DNA of 64,000 nucleotides, taken from NCBI RefSeq assembly GCF_900461525.1, contig NZ_UGOD01000001.1, forward strand, positions 3,144,001-3,208,000, written 5' to 3'. This DNA is from Legionella busanensis (GTDB lineage: Bacteria > Pseudomonadota > Gammaproteobacteria > Legionellales > Legionellaceae). Position numbers and translations under genes: made by a program. The notes beneath the pieces were generated by a model. The model saw only the letters and a program-made list of their open reading frames with translations. It ran no database searches and was not told the DNA's origin. This document shows, one piece after another, positions 28,717 through 37,739 of the stretch (positions are counted from its first letter, which is position 1; each line of letters opens with the position of its first letter).

Positions 28717-29162
28717 GTTATAATTTATCCTTCAGTAAATAATGAAATAGCTAGTTTCTATCTAATAAGTAGATAGAATTTAATAAATATCTTAAATTCT
28801 TTAAACATCAACTTTTAACTTAACTACCTAATATAAGTATTGTAAGCTTATAAACCTGTTTTATTTTAAATATAACTAATTACAAACCGCTGGCTAGATG
28901 TCAGCTTTACATCACATGTCATAAAGTAAACTAATGGCAGTATTTAAATCGAATCGCTGTTTCTCGCCCTGCAGGCGTAGCAAGAGCTAGAAGTATACCA
29001 CTCTGTCTTTTTAGCGCAAAGTGTATGTGCAAAAAGAGAAATAATTGTTATTAATGTGAGTTCAATATAAAGAGGCGAAGATATTTTTGGTCATAAAATG
29101 GATATTAGCACGGTAAAAATACACATTATTTGTGCACAATCTAGCACAAATGGAAAATAGAA
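28717..29162. other. Divergent spacer upstream of sdhC
   Basis: 446 bp separating sdhC from the RDD gene. It should hold the main promoter of the TCA block, but no consensus pair could be assigned with confidence. A partial palindromic repeat is at 29052-29100. Confidence 0.45.
29052..29100 (-). repeat. Composite palindromic repeat, copy E (partial, inverted)
   Basis: TAATGTGAGTTCAATATAAA, then GAGGCGAAGATATTTTTGG and TCATAAAATGG follow the order of copy C with many changes. The TTATCCC hairpin is missing. Confidence 0.35.
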
Positions 29163-29543
29163 ATGGTAGTTAGACTTATACTTGCTAGTATTTATGATTT
29201 ATTAATTGTTTTAGCGCTATTATTTTTTATAACAGCCGTTTCCCTAATTTTTAATCCTCAATCATTTATTCCTGCTGGCACTCGTTGGTATCAATTTTTA
29301 CTTGTAGCCGGCATATTCTTTTATTATCTCTTATGCTTTAAATTTGGTGGACAAACAATAGGTTTAAAAACTTGGCAACTGAAATTGGTTACTAATAGAG
29401 AGCAGTTAACGCTATTGCAGGCTTTTTTATGGTTATGTTTTGCTTTGCCTGCAATAAGTTATGGATTTTTAAGATTTAAAAACCCACAATATTTTCTCTT
29501 TAAGTGGACCAAAATTAGATTATGTAAAGTTTCTGCACTTTAA
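29163..29543 (+). CDS. RDD-family membrane protein
   Basis: A 126-residue inner-membrane protein with three hydrophobic segments. RLILASIYDLL at the N-terminus and GGQTIGLKTWQLKLV after the second segment are the two RDD signatures, the latter being nearly exact. The C-terminal third is shorter than usual. Some RDD proteins act as sodium/proton exchangers, but most have no known role. It is divergent from sdhC. Confidence 0.85.
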   Translation: MVVRLILASIYDLLIVLALLFFITAVSLIFNPQSFIPAGTRWYQFLLVAGIFFYYLLCFKFGGQTIGLKTWQLKLVTNREQLTLLQAFLWLCFALPAISYGFLRFKNPQYFLFKWTKIRLCKVSAL

Positions 29544-29710
29544 TAAATCTATCTTTGTTTATTTTCAGTCTCTTATTACCGTTAAAACTTACTTTTTTGG
29601 TATTCATGCTTTAAGGCTGTCTTAATAAAATTAAGATTAAGCTTTTGCTAATTCCCAATAGCTTTAGACTAAAATTACTACAAAATTTAAAAATTTCAAT
29701 CAAATTAGAT

Positions 29711-30225
29711 ATGACAAGTGATGCTATTAGACAAGTTACAGGCCGGGCTCAAGCTGGCTTAAAAAATGATGATCCTTATATGACTATCGGGTCAATCCAG
29801 ATGCAAGCAGCCAGGAAATTTGGAAAGCTTATTTAGAAACAGAAAGAACTATAAATCAAGATGCGTCTATAAGTGAGAAAGACAGAGAACAATTATTAAA
29901 ACAACTAGAAGAAACCTATGATAATTATCTGAGAAATGATGATTTACGTAACACTTACGATAGCCAGAGAAAATCTAGAGATGAGCAAATAAGGCAGGAA
30001 GCTGAGCACGAAGTAGATAGTATAATGCAAGAGCTGCTAAAGGAAAATCAATCATCTGACGTCACCTTAATGCCACAAAACACCTCAAGTTATACTAATA
30101 ATCCGCTAAGCTCTGCAGCTGTAGGTTTAGATAGTACCCCTGATAACAGTCAAGGCACCAGTAATTCTTTTGCAGATGATAGTGATTTAGAATCTGTCTT
30201 TAATAATATTCCTAAGTCACCTTAA
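29711..30225 (+). pseudogene. J-domain-like protein gene interrupted by a one-base frameshift
   Basis: Frame 1 (from ATG 29711, or TTG 29645) reads to KNDDPYMTIG and then drifts into a short tail stopping near 29836. Adding one G to the GGG at 29789-29791 continues it as TIGVNPDASSQEIWKAY, a clear J-domain opening (YxxLGVxPDAS..EI..AY), and then LLKQLEETYDNYL and RNDDLRNTYD, the J-domain helix III/IV end. The restored protein would be about 170 residues with a Ser/Asn/Asp-rich C-terminal tail ending NNIPKSP. The HPD tripeptide that stimulates DnaK is absent; INQDAS stands in its place. It is either a pseudogene, a sequencing error in a G run, or a frameshift-regulated gene. The intact second half argues that the lesion is recent. 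Confidence 0.65.
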
Positions 30226-30413
30226 ACTACTTAAATACAGGAATTTAAGAAAAATATAGAGAGGAAAAATATTCAGCCATGCGTCTAATATTAGACAAAG
30301 CTGGTTCTACTCTTAATAATGAGAATAAATGCCGTAAATATGATACAGAAAAAGAATCTATGAAGGGGCAGCCCCCTGAGAATAAGAGTGTAATAAGTAG
30401 AGGGTTAAAACTA

Positions 30414-31037
30414 TTACCGCGAAACCTTAGGTCCAGAACTAGCATGCTGTAAATAAGGCTGCCGGGGTGATTCGGATGGATAGCCATAACCCCTATCGTT
30501 TAAGGTTTTAACTAATTTAAGATACCTTTCTCCCCAAGCACCCGGATCAAAGTTGGTCACCACAACATTATAATTTAAATTAATAATGGACTCAAAAGCC
30601 TTACGTTGAGCCTTTTCATGCCCACTAAAAGCAACTTGTACTTCCGTTTCAGGATTAGTGCCCCCTGATTTTAAACGCTCAATTAGAAGATAAATCATTT
30701 TTTCAATAGTAAAATACAACTTACACATAGACATACCAGCCGTATACATATCTTGTGCTTTAGATGTACTTAATCTATGGCCCCAATCTAAAATAGTGTA
30801 AACAAACTCATATTCATTATCACCGATTAGCTCAGGTTCTATGATTAAAGGAGGTGAAATAGGTTCAATAACAGGATTAACAATGAGGAGATCAAAATTT
30901 GCCCAATGCCACCAAAGTTGGTAAACCCTCTCAATAAGGACAACAGGATCATCATAGTTATCAACTACAATTCTCTGCCGCATCTCTTCCATCTGCTGCT
31001 CAAAATTTGGATCGGAGATGTCTATTGCATTTGCCAT
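30414..31037 (-). CDS. Hypothetical protein, 207 aa
   Basis: Not recognised. There is no signal peptide or membrane segment. It is Trp/Tyr-rich in the first half (VYQLWWHWANFD, FVYTILDWGHRL) with a helical middle (FTIEKMIYLLIERL) and a polar C-terminus, PYLQHASSGPKVSR. Four cysteines or fewer are present. The composition and amphipathic pattern look like a real gene, and ATG 31037 starts a clean ORF convergent with the J-domain-like gene. Orphans of this kind are frequent among Legionella candidate effectors, but nothing here proves that. Confidence 0.7.
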   Translation of the reverse strand: MANAIDISDPNFEQQMEEMRQRIVVDNYDDPVVLIERVYQLWWHWANFDLLIVNPVIEPISPPLIIEPELIGDNEYEFVYTILDWGHRLSTSKAQDMYTAGMSMCKLYFTIEKMIYLLIERLKSGGTNPETEVQVAFSGHEKAQRKAFESIINLNYNVVVTNFDPGAWGERYLKLVKTLNDRGYGYPSESPRQPYLQHASSGPKVSR

Positions 31038-31220
31038 GTTTATTACTCGTTTTAATGTATAACCGTATCTTAGCCTAAAATTAATACTTAAGCATGAAAC
31101 GCTTTAACAAAAAAATAGCAAAAAAAGTGTAAATTTAGTACTTTTTCTAAAATTTCAAGCCAATATATTTAATTTAAGATAAATTTGATATGAAAGGAAG
31201 TTAGTCTTTTTGTGGCGAAA

Positions 31221-31439
31221 TCACGTTATTCTGTAATAGACTACCGCCTGCTTATGACAATTTTTAAGACAGCTTTTCTGACAATGCACTTCATTCTGAC
31301 AAAAAGCAATTATGCCCCGTTTCAGCCATATATCAAGCATAGGCTCTAAAGCCATTAAATCTAAATTAAACTCTCGAGCTAGTTGCTGATTACTTGCTAT
31401 TCCTTCACGACGTAAATAATTAAGAATCTGTAAGAGCAT
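31221..31439 (-). CDS. feoC: FeoC-like winged-helix protein
   Basis: A 72-residue protein that begins MLLQILNYLRREGIASNQQL, a winged-helix fold as in FeoC, followed by a four-cysteine cluster (residues about 47-61, C..NEVHCQKSCLKNCHK) in the wing region, where FeoC binds an iron-sulfur cluster. FeoC modulates or protects the ferrous iron transporter FeoB. Its start overlaps the 3' end of feoB by 20 nt, giving an feoA-feoB-feoC operon. Confidence 0.78.
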   Translation of the reverse strand: MLLQILNYLRREGIASNQQLAREFNLDLMALEPMLDIWLKRGIIAFCQNEVHCQKSCLKNCHKQAVVYYRIT

Positions 31440-33678
31440 ACTTATTTCCTGAAGAAAAATTTTGATAATAAAGTTTAGCTATAAATAGTCCAATACTTAT
31501 TAACATTAGCATAATCCAAAATAAAGAAAGTGCTGGATGTTCCATAAATCGTGCCGCTTGATAGAAAATGACTGCAGAAGCATAAGCAATGAGTAATGAC
31601 CAACTTACGGAAAACCACATAATTTTTCGATTCGCTTCCTGTCTAATTACAGCCATTGTAGACACACAAGGAATATAAAGTAGTACAAAGAGTAAATAAG
31701 CAAACGCGCCTGCTTGGCCATCAAAAAGCTGCGCCATTTTACCATATACTGTTTGTGATACCTCATTGTCAGGCGCACTTGCCAAGATAGGATTGACAAA
31801 AGCATGGCCTAATTCAGATAAATTATGGGGAATCGACCAAAAAGCTTCTTGCAATGATTGCCATAAATTAAATGTTAAAGAAAGATGAGCACTACTATTA
31901 AGATGTGCTAATTGCGCATAGAGTGAATTTAAAGACCCAATAACTACTTCTTTTGCAAGCATACCTGTTAGTAGACCTACTGTTGCAGGCCAATTATTAG
32001 GCTCAATTCCCATTGGTGAAAATAACGGAGTAACCCATTGACCTAATAACGATAATATAGATTGAGCATTTGCTTGATCACTACTAAAACCGCCGTTTAT
32101 TGTTAGTGCATTTAACCCACTTAAGATAATACAAACAGGAATAATTAAGCGACCGGCACGAATAATAAAATAACGTAGTCGAGAAAACATTTCTTTCAAT
32201 AATCGCTTTATAGTTGGCCTATGATAAGCAGGTAACTCAAGAATTAATGGCGATGAATAACCTTGTAAAATAGTTTTACGTAACATAAAACCTGTCAATA
32301 CAGCCAATACAATCCCAGTCATATAAAGGCAAAAGACAATATTTTGTCCTCCTCTCGGGAAAAAGGCTGCTACAAATACGGAATAGATTGCTAAACGAGC
32401 ACTACAAGACATAAAAGGACTCATAACAATCGTTAATAGGCGTTCTCTGTCTGAATCCAACGTGCGCGCCGCCATAATCGCAGGCACATTACAGCCAAAA
32501 CCAACAATCATCGGTACGAATGCTTTTCCCGGTAATCCAAGCATACGCATGAACTTATCAACTACAAAAGCAGCTCGTGCCATATATCCAGAGGTCTCTA
32601 GTAATGCTAAAAAGAAAAACATGGCGCCAATAACTGGAATAAATGCAACCGTTGTCGTAATACCAATTCCTATGCCCTGCGCAATTAAAGCAATTAACCA
32701 TTGGGGAGAATGTAGTTTTAATAATAACCATTCAGGGCCTTGGACAAAGAGTGCACTTGAACTCATTTCAAAAAAGTCTTGCAAAGCACCGCCAATATTG
32801 ATGGCAAATAAAAACATTGAGTACATGACAGCAAAAAAAATGGGCAACGCAAAAAATCGATGCAATATGATACGGTCTATCTTTGCTGTGAAATGTTCGC
32901 TAGTATCGCTAAGTTTTTTCTGAGTTAAATTAACTAATTGATGAATTACCTGATAACGTGCATCAGCGATGACAATATCGTCGTCCGGACCTTTCTCAAA
33001 CCCCTCTGTATTCACTGCGCCTAACATAGTTTCTATTAAACACTGATCACCTTCTAAAGTTCGCAAAGTGTAATATTGGGCTAAATTTGCAGATAAATGA
33101 TAATTTGAGATAAGATTTTGCTTAATTTTATTGATTCTTTGTTGCAAATCTACAGGCAGGGTCAGATTAAAGTTGTTGGGTTTAACTAGTTTGGCGGCTA
33201 CCGCATGTTGTAACTCAGTAAGACCTATTTTTTTGTGAGCTTGAATAGCGATGATCGGGCAGTTCAATTGCTTTGACAAAAGCGCGGTGTCAATAGAAAT
33301 ACCTCTTTGCTTAGCAATATCACTCATATTAAGTGCAATAATAATAGGTTTACCTAGTTCAAGAAGTTGGCTTGTTAAATAAAGATGCCGTTCTAAATGA
33401 CAAGCATCTATAACATTAATAATAATATCGGCAGGGATTGTGAGAATAGAATGGGCTGTAATCTTTTCATCCTGACTTAGGATATAGGAGGAGTTTAGGG
33501 AATACACACCTGGTAAGTCAGTAATTTCTATTGTTTGATTGGCAAATTGAAAAAATCCTGTTTTTTTTTCTACTGTTACCCCCGGCCAATTACCAATCTT
33601 TTGATTATCACTCGTAAGCGCATTAAATAATGTTGTTTTACCACAATTGGGATTTCCTAATAATAAAATATGTGTCAT
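31420..33678 (-). CDS. feoB: Ferrous iron transporter FeoB
   Basis: FeoB imports Fe(II) across the inner membrane using an N-terminal G-protein domain. G1 GNPNCGKTTLFN, G3 DLPGVYSL and G4 ALNMSD are present in residues 7-125, followed by the helical spacer and a membrane domain with Gate motifs (VPMIVGFGCNVPAIMAARTL; SPFMSCSARLAIY). The ATG at 33678 forms an ATGA overlap with feoA; the upstream in-frame start at 33690 lies inside feoA. The length of 752 is standard. Expression is expected to be Fur-controlled (site at 33977). Confidence 0.97.
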   Translation of the reverse strand: MTHILLLGNPNCGKTTLFNALTSDNQKIGNWPGVTVEKKTGFFQFANQTIEITDLPGVYSLNSSYILSQDEKITAHSILTIPADIIINVIDACHLERHLYLTSQLLELGKPIIIALNMSDIAKQRGISIDTALLSKQLNCPIIAIQAHKKIGLTELQHAVAAKLVKPNNFNLTLPVDLQQRINKIKQNLISNYHLSANLAQYYTLRTLEGDQCLIETMLGAVNTEGFEKGPDDDIVIADARYQVIHQLVNLTQKKLSDTSEHFTAKIDRIILHRFFALPIFFAVMYSMFLFAINIGGALQDFFEMSSSALFVQGPEWLLLKLHSPQWLIALIAQGIGIGITTTVAFIPVIGAMFFFLALLETSGYMARAAFVVDKFMRMLGLPGKAFVPMIVGFGCNVPAIMAARTLDSDRERLLTIVMSPFMSCSARLAIYSVFVAAFFPRGGQNIVFCLYMTGIVLAVLTGFMLRKTILQGYSSPLILELPAYHRPTIKRLLKEMFSRLRYFIIRAGRLIIPVCIILSGLNALTINGGFSSDQANAQSILSLLGQWVTPLFSPMGIEPNNWPATVGLLTGMLAKEVVIGSLNSLYAQLAHLNSSAHLSLTFNLWQSLQEAFWSIPHNLSELGHAFVNPILASAPDNEVSQTVYGKMAQLFDGQAGAFAYLLFVLLYIPCVSTMAVIRQEANRKIMWFSVSWSLLIAYASAVIFYQAARFMEHPALSLFWIMLMLISIGLFIAKLYYQNFSSGNKYALTDS

Positions 33679-33911
33679 ACAGGTTCCCACTCTAGTTCAT
33701 CAGCTTCTTCTTTACGTAAAGTAATTGATGTTCCCCGTATTTCTATTTGCAAAGGGCAACCTAGCGGTGCAACTCTTATTACTTTTATTTCCACACCACG
33801 CGTTATACCTAAAGATAATAAGCGCTTACGGTAAATTAAATTAGTATTACCAAAATTTACCAACCGGACATGGTCACCTTTATGTAAATCATTAATATGA
33901 ATTTTTTTCAT
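33675..33911 (-). CDS. feoA: FeoA SH3-domain protein
   Basis: A 78-residue SH3-like protein needed for FeoB-dependent iron uptake. The pattern LHKGDHVRLVNFG, KRLLSLGITRGVEIKVI, APLGCPLQIEIRG and LRKEEADEL is diagnostic. It opens the operon, 65 nt after a Fur box, and its TGA overlaps the feoB ATG. Confidence 0.95.
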   Translation of the reverse strand: MKKIHINDLHKGDHVRLVNFGNTNLIYRKRLLSLGITRGVEIKVIRVAPLGCPLQIEIRGTSITLRKEEADELEWEPV

Positions 33912-33976
33912 TCTATTCTTAGCTAAATTGGATAGATTGCAAAAATTTAAATCTTTTGGTGTATTTTAGCATAGAT

Positions 33977-33995
33977 GATAGCGATAATCATTCTC
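33977..33995 (-). promoter_or_regulatory. Fur box upstream of feoABC
   Basis: GATAGCGATAATCATTCTC matches the 19-bp Fur consensus GATAATGATAATCATTATC at 16 positions. It lies 66 nt upstream of the feoA start, where Fe-Fur would block transcription. This is the best regulatory site in the window. Confidence 0.85.
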
Positions 33996-34048
33996 ATTTT
34001 GAATGAAAATAAATTATTTTAACCGGGCTTTATCCAAAATTCTTGTTT

Positions 34049-35131
34049 TTAAGTTAAATAAGACATAGTACGTCTTGGATGGCGTTGAATATAATCTTTT
34101 GATTGCATCTCATGTAGGCGACTTTGTGTTCGCTTGAAAGCCTGTTTCATCTCACCTTGTATATAAAGTTCATCAATAGGAGCTGCAGCAGATAATACTA
34201 AACGAATGCCTTGATCATACATAACATCAATAAAGTGAATCAATAAAATAGCAAATACGGTATCACTTTCTCCTAATACTGGAATATCGCTTACAAAAAC
34301 AGTATCAAAGCGCTCAGCTATTTCTAAATAGTCCAATTGACTACGGGGTAAATTACAAATAAATTTAAAATCAAACCAAACAACTCGATCGCTTAGTTTA
34401 ATATAAGGAATTTCGCGCTTTTGAACTATTAATGTCCCTGTAGTTTGGGCAGCAGGTGCAATATAGTCAAACTGTCTATTTAAAAGGTTAGTTGTTTCTT
34501 CTGTTAAGGGATAAATATAAGTTTCAAAATCTAATTCGCGACTTAAACGATAATCTTGCTTATTACTTAGATGAATAACTTCACAATGCTTTTTGATAGC
34601 AGTAATTGCTGGTAGAAAACGGGCACGCTGTACACCATTACGATATAAATCATCAGGTGCTGAGTTTGATGTAGCAATTAAAACCACATCTCGTGCAAAT
34701 AAAGCTTGCATAAGCTCAGCTAAAATCATTGCATAAGCAATATCATCTACCATAAATTCATCAAAACACAGTAATTGCGCTCTTTTAGCAATATCTGCTG
34801 CTATCCGTTGTAGTGGATTAGGTATCCCTTGCAATTGACGTAACTGCGCATCTACTTGTTGCATAAAATGATGAAAGTGGAAACGTAATTTTTTCTCTAA
34901 CGAGATAGTGTTAAAAAAAAGATCCATTAAAAAGGTTTTACCAACACCAACTGGCCCATAAATATAAATACCTTTTAATGAGGATTTCTTAAGCCAATTA
35001 AACCAACTTTTTTTCTGATTGGAAAAATCACTAATTAATCTATCTAGGTGAATTAAAACTTGACGCTGCGAAGGGCTATCCTGTATATCACCAGAATCAA
35101 TAGCTGCGTTGTATTGATTAAGTAAGCTCAT
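34049..35131 (-). CDS. zapE: Cell division ATPase ZapE (AFG1-like)
   Basis: An AAA-type ATPase of the AFG1/ZapE family. Walker A is GPVGVGKTFLMDLF, Walker B LLCFDEFMVDDIAYA, and sensor 1 LIATSN, with the family signature FHHFMQQVDAQLRQLQG between them. ZapE interacts with FtsZ and is needed for division under low oxygen or high temperature in E. coli. 360 residues is typical. Its ATG overlaps the TGA of the hydrolase upstream (ATGA), so the two are translated together. Confidence 0.95.
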   Translation of the reverse strand: MSLLNQYNAAIDSGDIQDSPSQRQVLIHLDRLISDFSNQKKSWFNWLKKSSLKGIYIYGPVGVGKTFLMDLFFNTISLEKKLRFHFHHFMQQVDAQLRQLQGIPNPLQRIAADIAKRAQLLCFDEFMVDDIAYAMILAELMQALFARDVVLIATSNSAPDDLYRNGVQRARFLPAITAIKKHCEVIHLSNKQDYRLSRELDFETYIYPLTEETTNLLNRQFDYIAPAAQTTGTLIVQKREIPYIKLSDRVVWFDFKFICNLPRSQLDYLEIAERFDTVFVSDIPVLGESDTVFAILLIHFIDVMYDQGIRLVLSAAAPIDELYIQGEMKQAFKRTQSRLHEMQSKDYIQRHPRRTMSYLT

Positions 35132-35799
35132 AAGCTTAATACCTGTGTACGCACTATATCCATTAGTTTAGATTTTAATAAAAGTAAATTGCCATGAAAG
35201 AAATGCCCCGTTGTGGGAAAGCAAATGACAGGGATTTTAGGGTTAGCTTGATTAGCAAAATCAAGAACCATATCTAAAGGTGAAATTTCATCTTCTTCAC
35301 CTTGTAAAATAAACCACGGTTTTGGTGCTTTAAATTCTAAATAATTATAGTGATGAAAAGGGGGCGCTATAGTGATTAAAAGAATAGAATCACTTTTTGC
35401 TGCCGCTCTGTAAGCTACAAAAGAACCAAAAGAAAAGCCAGAGAATATAAATTGGGTATCAGGGTATTGTTGCCGCCAAAGCTGTTGTAAAACCAACATA
35501 TCCTCACTTTCACCTATGCCCGCATCATACTGACCTTCCGACGCACCGACACCACGAAAATTAAATCGAATTGAAGGAATACCTAATTCTTTAAATGAGC
35601 GCGCCATGGTTGTAACAACTTTGTTGTTCATTGTACCACCCTGCAGCGAATGGGGGTGACCTAATAGCGCTAAGTAATTAAAATTTATTTCATTGGGGAG
35701 CGTTAATATAGCTGCTAAGCGACCAGCTTTGCCTTGAAAAAGAAAGGTATGCTCACCAGGCGTGATTAAATTTGCGATAGGTAACATAAATTCATTCAT
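35128..35799 (-). CDS. Alpha/beta hydrolase (KANL3/Tex30-like short type)
   Basis: A 223-residue single-domain hydrolase. The nucleophile elbow is SGFSFGSFVAY (GxSxG), an acid occurs in EDEISPLDMV and the histidine in TTGHFFHGN, giving a Ser-Asp-His triad. GHPHSLQGGTMNNKVV and FNFRGVGASEGQYD are typical of small 'alpha/beta hydrolase' proteins with unknown substrates. No signal peptide is seen. It is coupled to zapE. Confidence 0.85.
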   Translation of the reverse strand: MNEFMLPIANLITPGEHTFLFQGKAGRLAAILTLPNEINFNYLALLGHPHSLQGGTMNNKVVTTMARSFKELGIPSIRFNFRGVGASEGQYDAGIGESEDMLVLQQLWRQQYPDTQFIFSGFSFGSFVAYRAAAKSDSILLITIAPPFHHYNYLEFKAPKPWFILQGEEDEISPLDMVLDFANQANPKIPVICFPTTGHFFHGNLLLLKSKLMDIVRTQVLSL

Positions 35800-35923
35800 A
35801 ACTTATTAAAGTATTAATAATAACCGATCTTGCAATTTGTTGCGCGTCCTTTAAACTTATTTTGCGCTGACAAATTGCAGCGACCTAGACCCTTCGTTTG
35901 ATATCAAACATAGGAATTTACAT

Positions 35924-35958
35924 TAGACTTTTTTGCAGTGAGTTTCAAAAGAAGTCTA
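35924..35958 (+). promoter_or_regulatory. Stem-loop upstream of the panB leader ORF
   Basis: TAGACTT-TTTTG pairs with CAAAA-g-AAGTCTA (12 pairs, one bulged G, 10-nt loop) and is followed by ATTAACAATTTTT just before the GGAGG of the leader ORF. It could be a terminator or part of a leader switch; the arrangement is suggestive only. Confidence 0.35.
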
Positions 35959-35984
35959 TTAACAATTTTTGGAGGACTTGATCC

Positions 35985-36050
35985 ATGAGACAGGTACCAA
36001 TGCTCTTAAATTTTATCTGTATTTACTCCTTTCAATTAGGGGGTAAATAA
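35985..36050 (+). CDS. Short leader ORF (21 codons) abutting panB
   Basis: ATG at 35985 has a strong GGAGG nine bases upstream, better than that of panB. The ORF begins MRQVPMLLNF and ends QLGGK, and its TAA (36048-36050) touches the panB ATG at 36051 in the same frame. Its last codons contain panB's own ribosome-binding site (AGGGGGT). It is rich in Leu/Ile/Val/Phe, so it could be a leader peptide sensing branched-chain amino acids, whose pathway supplies the PanB substrate. Alternatively it is a remnant of an N-terminal extension. No other genome was compared. Confidence 0.45.
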   Translation: MRQVPMLLNFICIYSFQLGGK

Positions 36051-36839
36051 ATGAATATTAACGAATTTGCTAAAAAAAAGCTGGCTGGCGAAAAAATAAC
36101 GATGCTGACCTGCTATGATTATCTTTCTGCTAAAATTATTGCTGAATCGCAATTAGATTGCGTTTTAGTTGGGGATAGTGTTGCCATGGTTGTTCATGGC
36201 CATTCTAGTACAGTGATGGCAACAATTGATATGATGGTTTTGCATACCCAAGCAGTAGCTCGCGGCATTACACATCAATTAATAATAAGCGACCTACCCT
36301 TTCTTTGCCATCGTTCGTCTCAAGCTGAAACAATCATCAACGTTAAAAAATTAATACAAGCTGGCGCCGAGGCAATTAAAATTGAAGGTGGAGATGATGA
36401 TACTTGCCGTACTATTGCTTATCTAGTGTCTTCTGGTATTCCTATACTCGGCCATATAGGCCTAATGCCGCAATCTATTTATCAGTATGGTGGCTATAAA
36501 GTTCAAGGTCGAGACGATGAAAAAGCAAATCAACTATTACAACAAGCAAAAAATCTAGAAGCTTCTGGCTGTTCAGCGCTCGTTCTTGAATGCATTCCTC
36601 AAGCATTAGCAAAAAAAATAACTAATAGCCTATCTATTCCTACTATAGGTATAGGTGCAGGTTCTGTAACTGATGGCCAAGTTTTAGTTTGGCACGATAT
36701 GTTAGGTTTACAACAAGATTTTGTACCTAAATTTGTAAAACAATTTACAAATTCTAAAAGTACTGTGTTAACAGCAATTAATAATTATATTCAGGATGTT
36801 CAACAAAGCGACTTTCCATCAGAGAGCTACGCTTACTAA
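36051..36839 (+). CDS. panB: 3-methyl-2-oxobutanoate hydroxymethyltransferase
   Basis: PanB adds a hydroxymethyl group from methylene-THF to ketoisovalerate, the first step of pantoate and so pantothenate synthesis. KITMLTCYDYLSAKIIAES, LVGDSVAMVVHGHSSTVMAT (metal and substrate binding), EAIKIEGGDD and GHIGLMPQSIYQYGGYKVQG are all typical. 262 residues is normal. It stands directly after the short leader ORF and 64 bp before panC. Confidence 0.97.
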   Translation: MNINEFAKKKLAGEKITMLTCYDYLSAKIIAESQLDCVLVGDSVAMVVHGHSSTVMATIDMMVLHTQAVARGITHQLIISDLPFLCHRSSQAETIINVKKLIQAGAEAIKIEGGDDDTCRTIAYLVSSGIPILGHIGLMPQSIYQYGGYKVQGRDDEKANQLLQQAKNLEASGCSALVLECIPQALAKKITNSLSIPTIGIGAGSVTDGQVLVWHDMLGLQQDFVPKFVKQFTNSKSTVLTAINNYIQDVQQSDFPSESYAY

Positions 36840-36856
36840 TTAAATCACTTTTCCAA

Positions 36857-36877
36857 AGGCTGCTTAAAAAGCAGCCT
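36857..36877 (+). terminator. Hairpin between panB and panC
   Basis: Perfect 9-bp stem AGGCTGCTT / AAGCAGCCT with a 3-nt loop, followed by AATTTAATTATTT. It may partly terminate the transcript after panB or protect its 3' end. Confidence 0.55.
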
Positions 36878-36903
36878 AATTTAATTATTTACTAGGATAA
36901 TTC

Positions 36904-37674
36904 ATGCAAGTTTTTAATAATTTAAATGACTGGATCAATTTTAGAAATACACTAGATCCTCACTTAAGTTTAGGTTTTGTACCTACCATGGGTAATTTAC
37001 ATAAAGGCCATAGCTCTTTAATGCAGATTAGTAAAAGTGAAAATGAGCTGACAGTTGTTAGTATCTTTATTAATCCAACCCAATTTAATCAGCCCGATGA
37101 TTATACTAATTATCCACGTACCTTAGAATTAGATCTTAAATTACTAGAAGAAAATGGTGTTGATTACTGCCTCACTCCGACAGAGCAAGCAATATATCCC
37201 GATGATTATAGATATAAAGTTATAGAAACTGAATTTTCCCAAATTATGGAAGGCGCCTATCGACCTGGCCACTTTAATGGTGTGTTAACGATAGTTATGA
37301 AATTACTCAATTTAGTTAGGCCCCAAAATGCCTATTTTGGTGAAAAAGACTATCAGCAATACTGTCTAATTCGCGATATGGTTAACGCTTTTTTTATGCC
37401 TATTTCTATAAAGGTTTGCCCAACAATTCGTGAAACAAGTCAACTTGCTTACAGTTCTCGCAACAATCTTCTTACTATTAATGAGCGCGAATTAGCAGAA
37501 CGCTTTGCTACCATATTCCATCAAGATAAACCTTATAATGAAATTTTAAAGCAATTAAAGGAAAATGAGTTAAGTGTCGAATACTTTATAGAGCATGAAA
37601 ATCGCCGATTTATAGCAGTTAAAATCGGAAATGTACGTTTAATAGACAATTATATTATTAAAGCAAAGCAATAA
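36904..37674 (+). CDS. panC: Pantothenate synthetase
   Basis: PanC condenses pantoate and beta-alanine with [19 protein letters not shown] carries the HxGH-type motif, FGEKDYQQ is the KMSKS-like region, and SSRNNLL closes the active site (usually GLAxSSRN; here QLAYSSRN). The length of 256 is about 25 shorter than E. coli PanC, because the C-terminal dimer/lid region is reduced. AGGA precedes the start. Confidence 0.93.
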   Translation: MQVFNNLNDWINFRNTLDPHLSLGFVPTMGNLHKGHSSLMQISKSENELTVVSIFINPTQFNQPDDYTNYPRTLELDLKLLEENGVDYCLTPTEQAIYPDDYRYKVIETEFSQIMEGAYRPGHFNGVLTIVMKLLNLVRPQNAYFGEKDYQQYCLIRDMVNAFFMPISIKVCPTIRETSQLAYSSRNNLLTINERELAERFATIFHQDKPYNEILKQLKENELSVEYFIEHENRRFIAVKIGNVRLIDNYIIKAKQ

Positions 37675-37739
37675 TTATGTATTCTATGATTTTAAGGCTA
37701 TTCTTTAATAAATAAACATTTTATGAAAGGGATATTATT

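Noticed and set aside
29785-29795. Programmed -1/+1 frameshift in the J-domain-like gene
   Set aside because: No slippery heptamer (X XXY YYZ) or downstream pseudoknot was seen; a simple base loss in a G run is more likely.
30245-30487. 80-codon minus-strand ORF overlapping the 207-residue orphan
   Set aside because: The end of the better ORF at 30414-31037 overlaps it and no ribosome-binding site or family pattern supports it.
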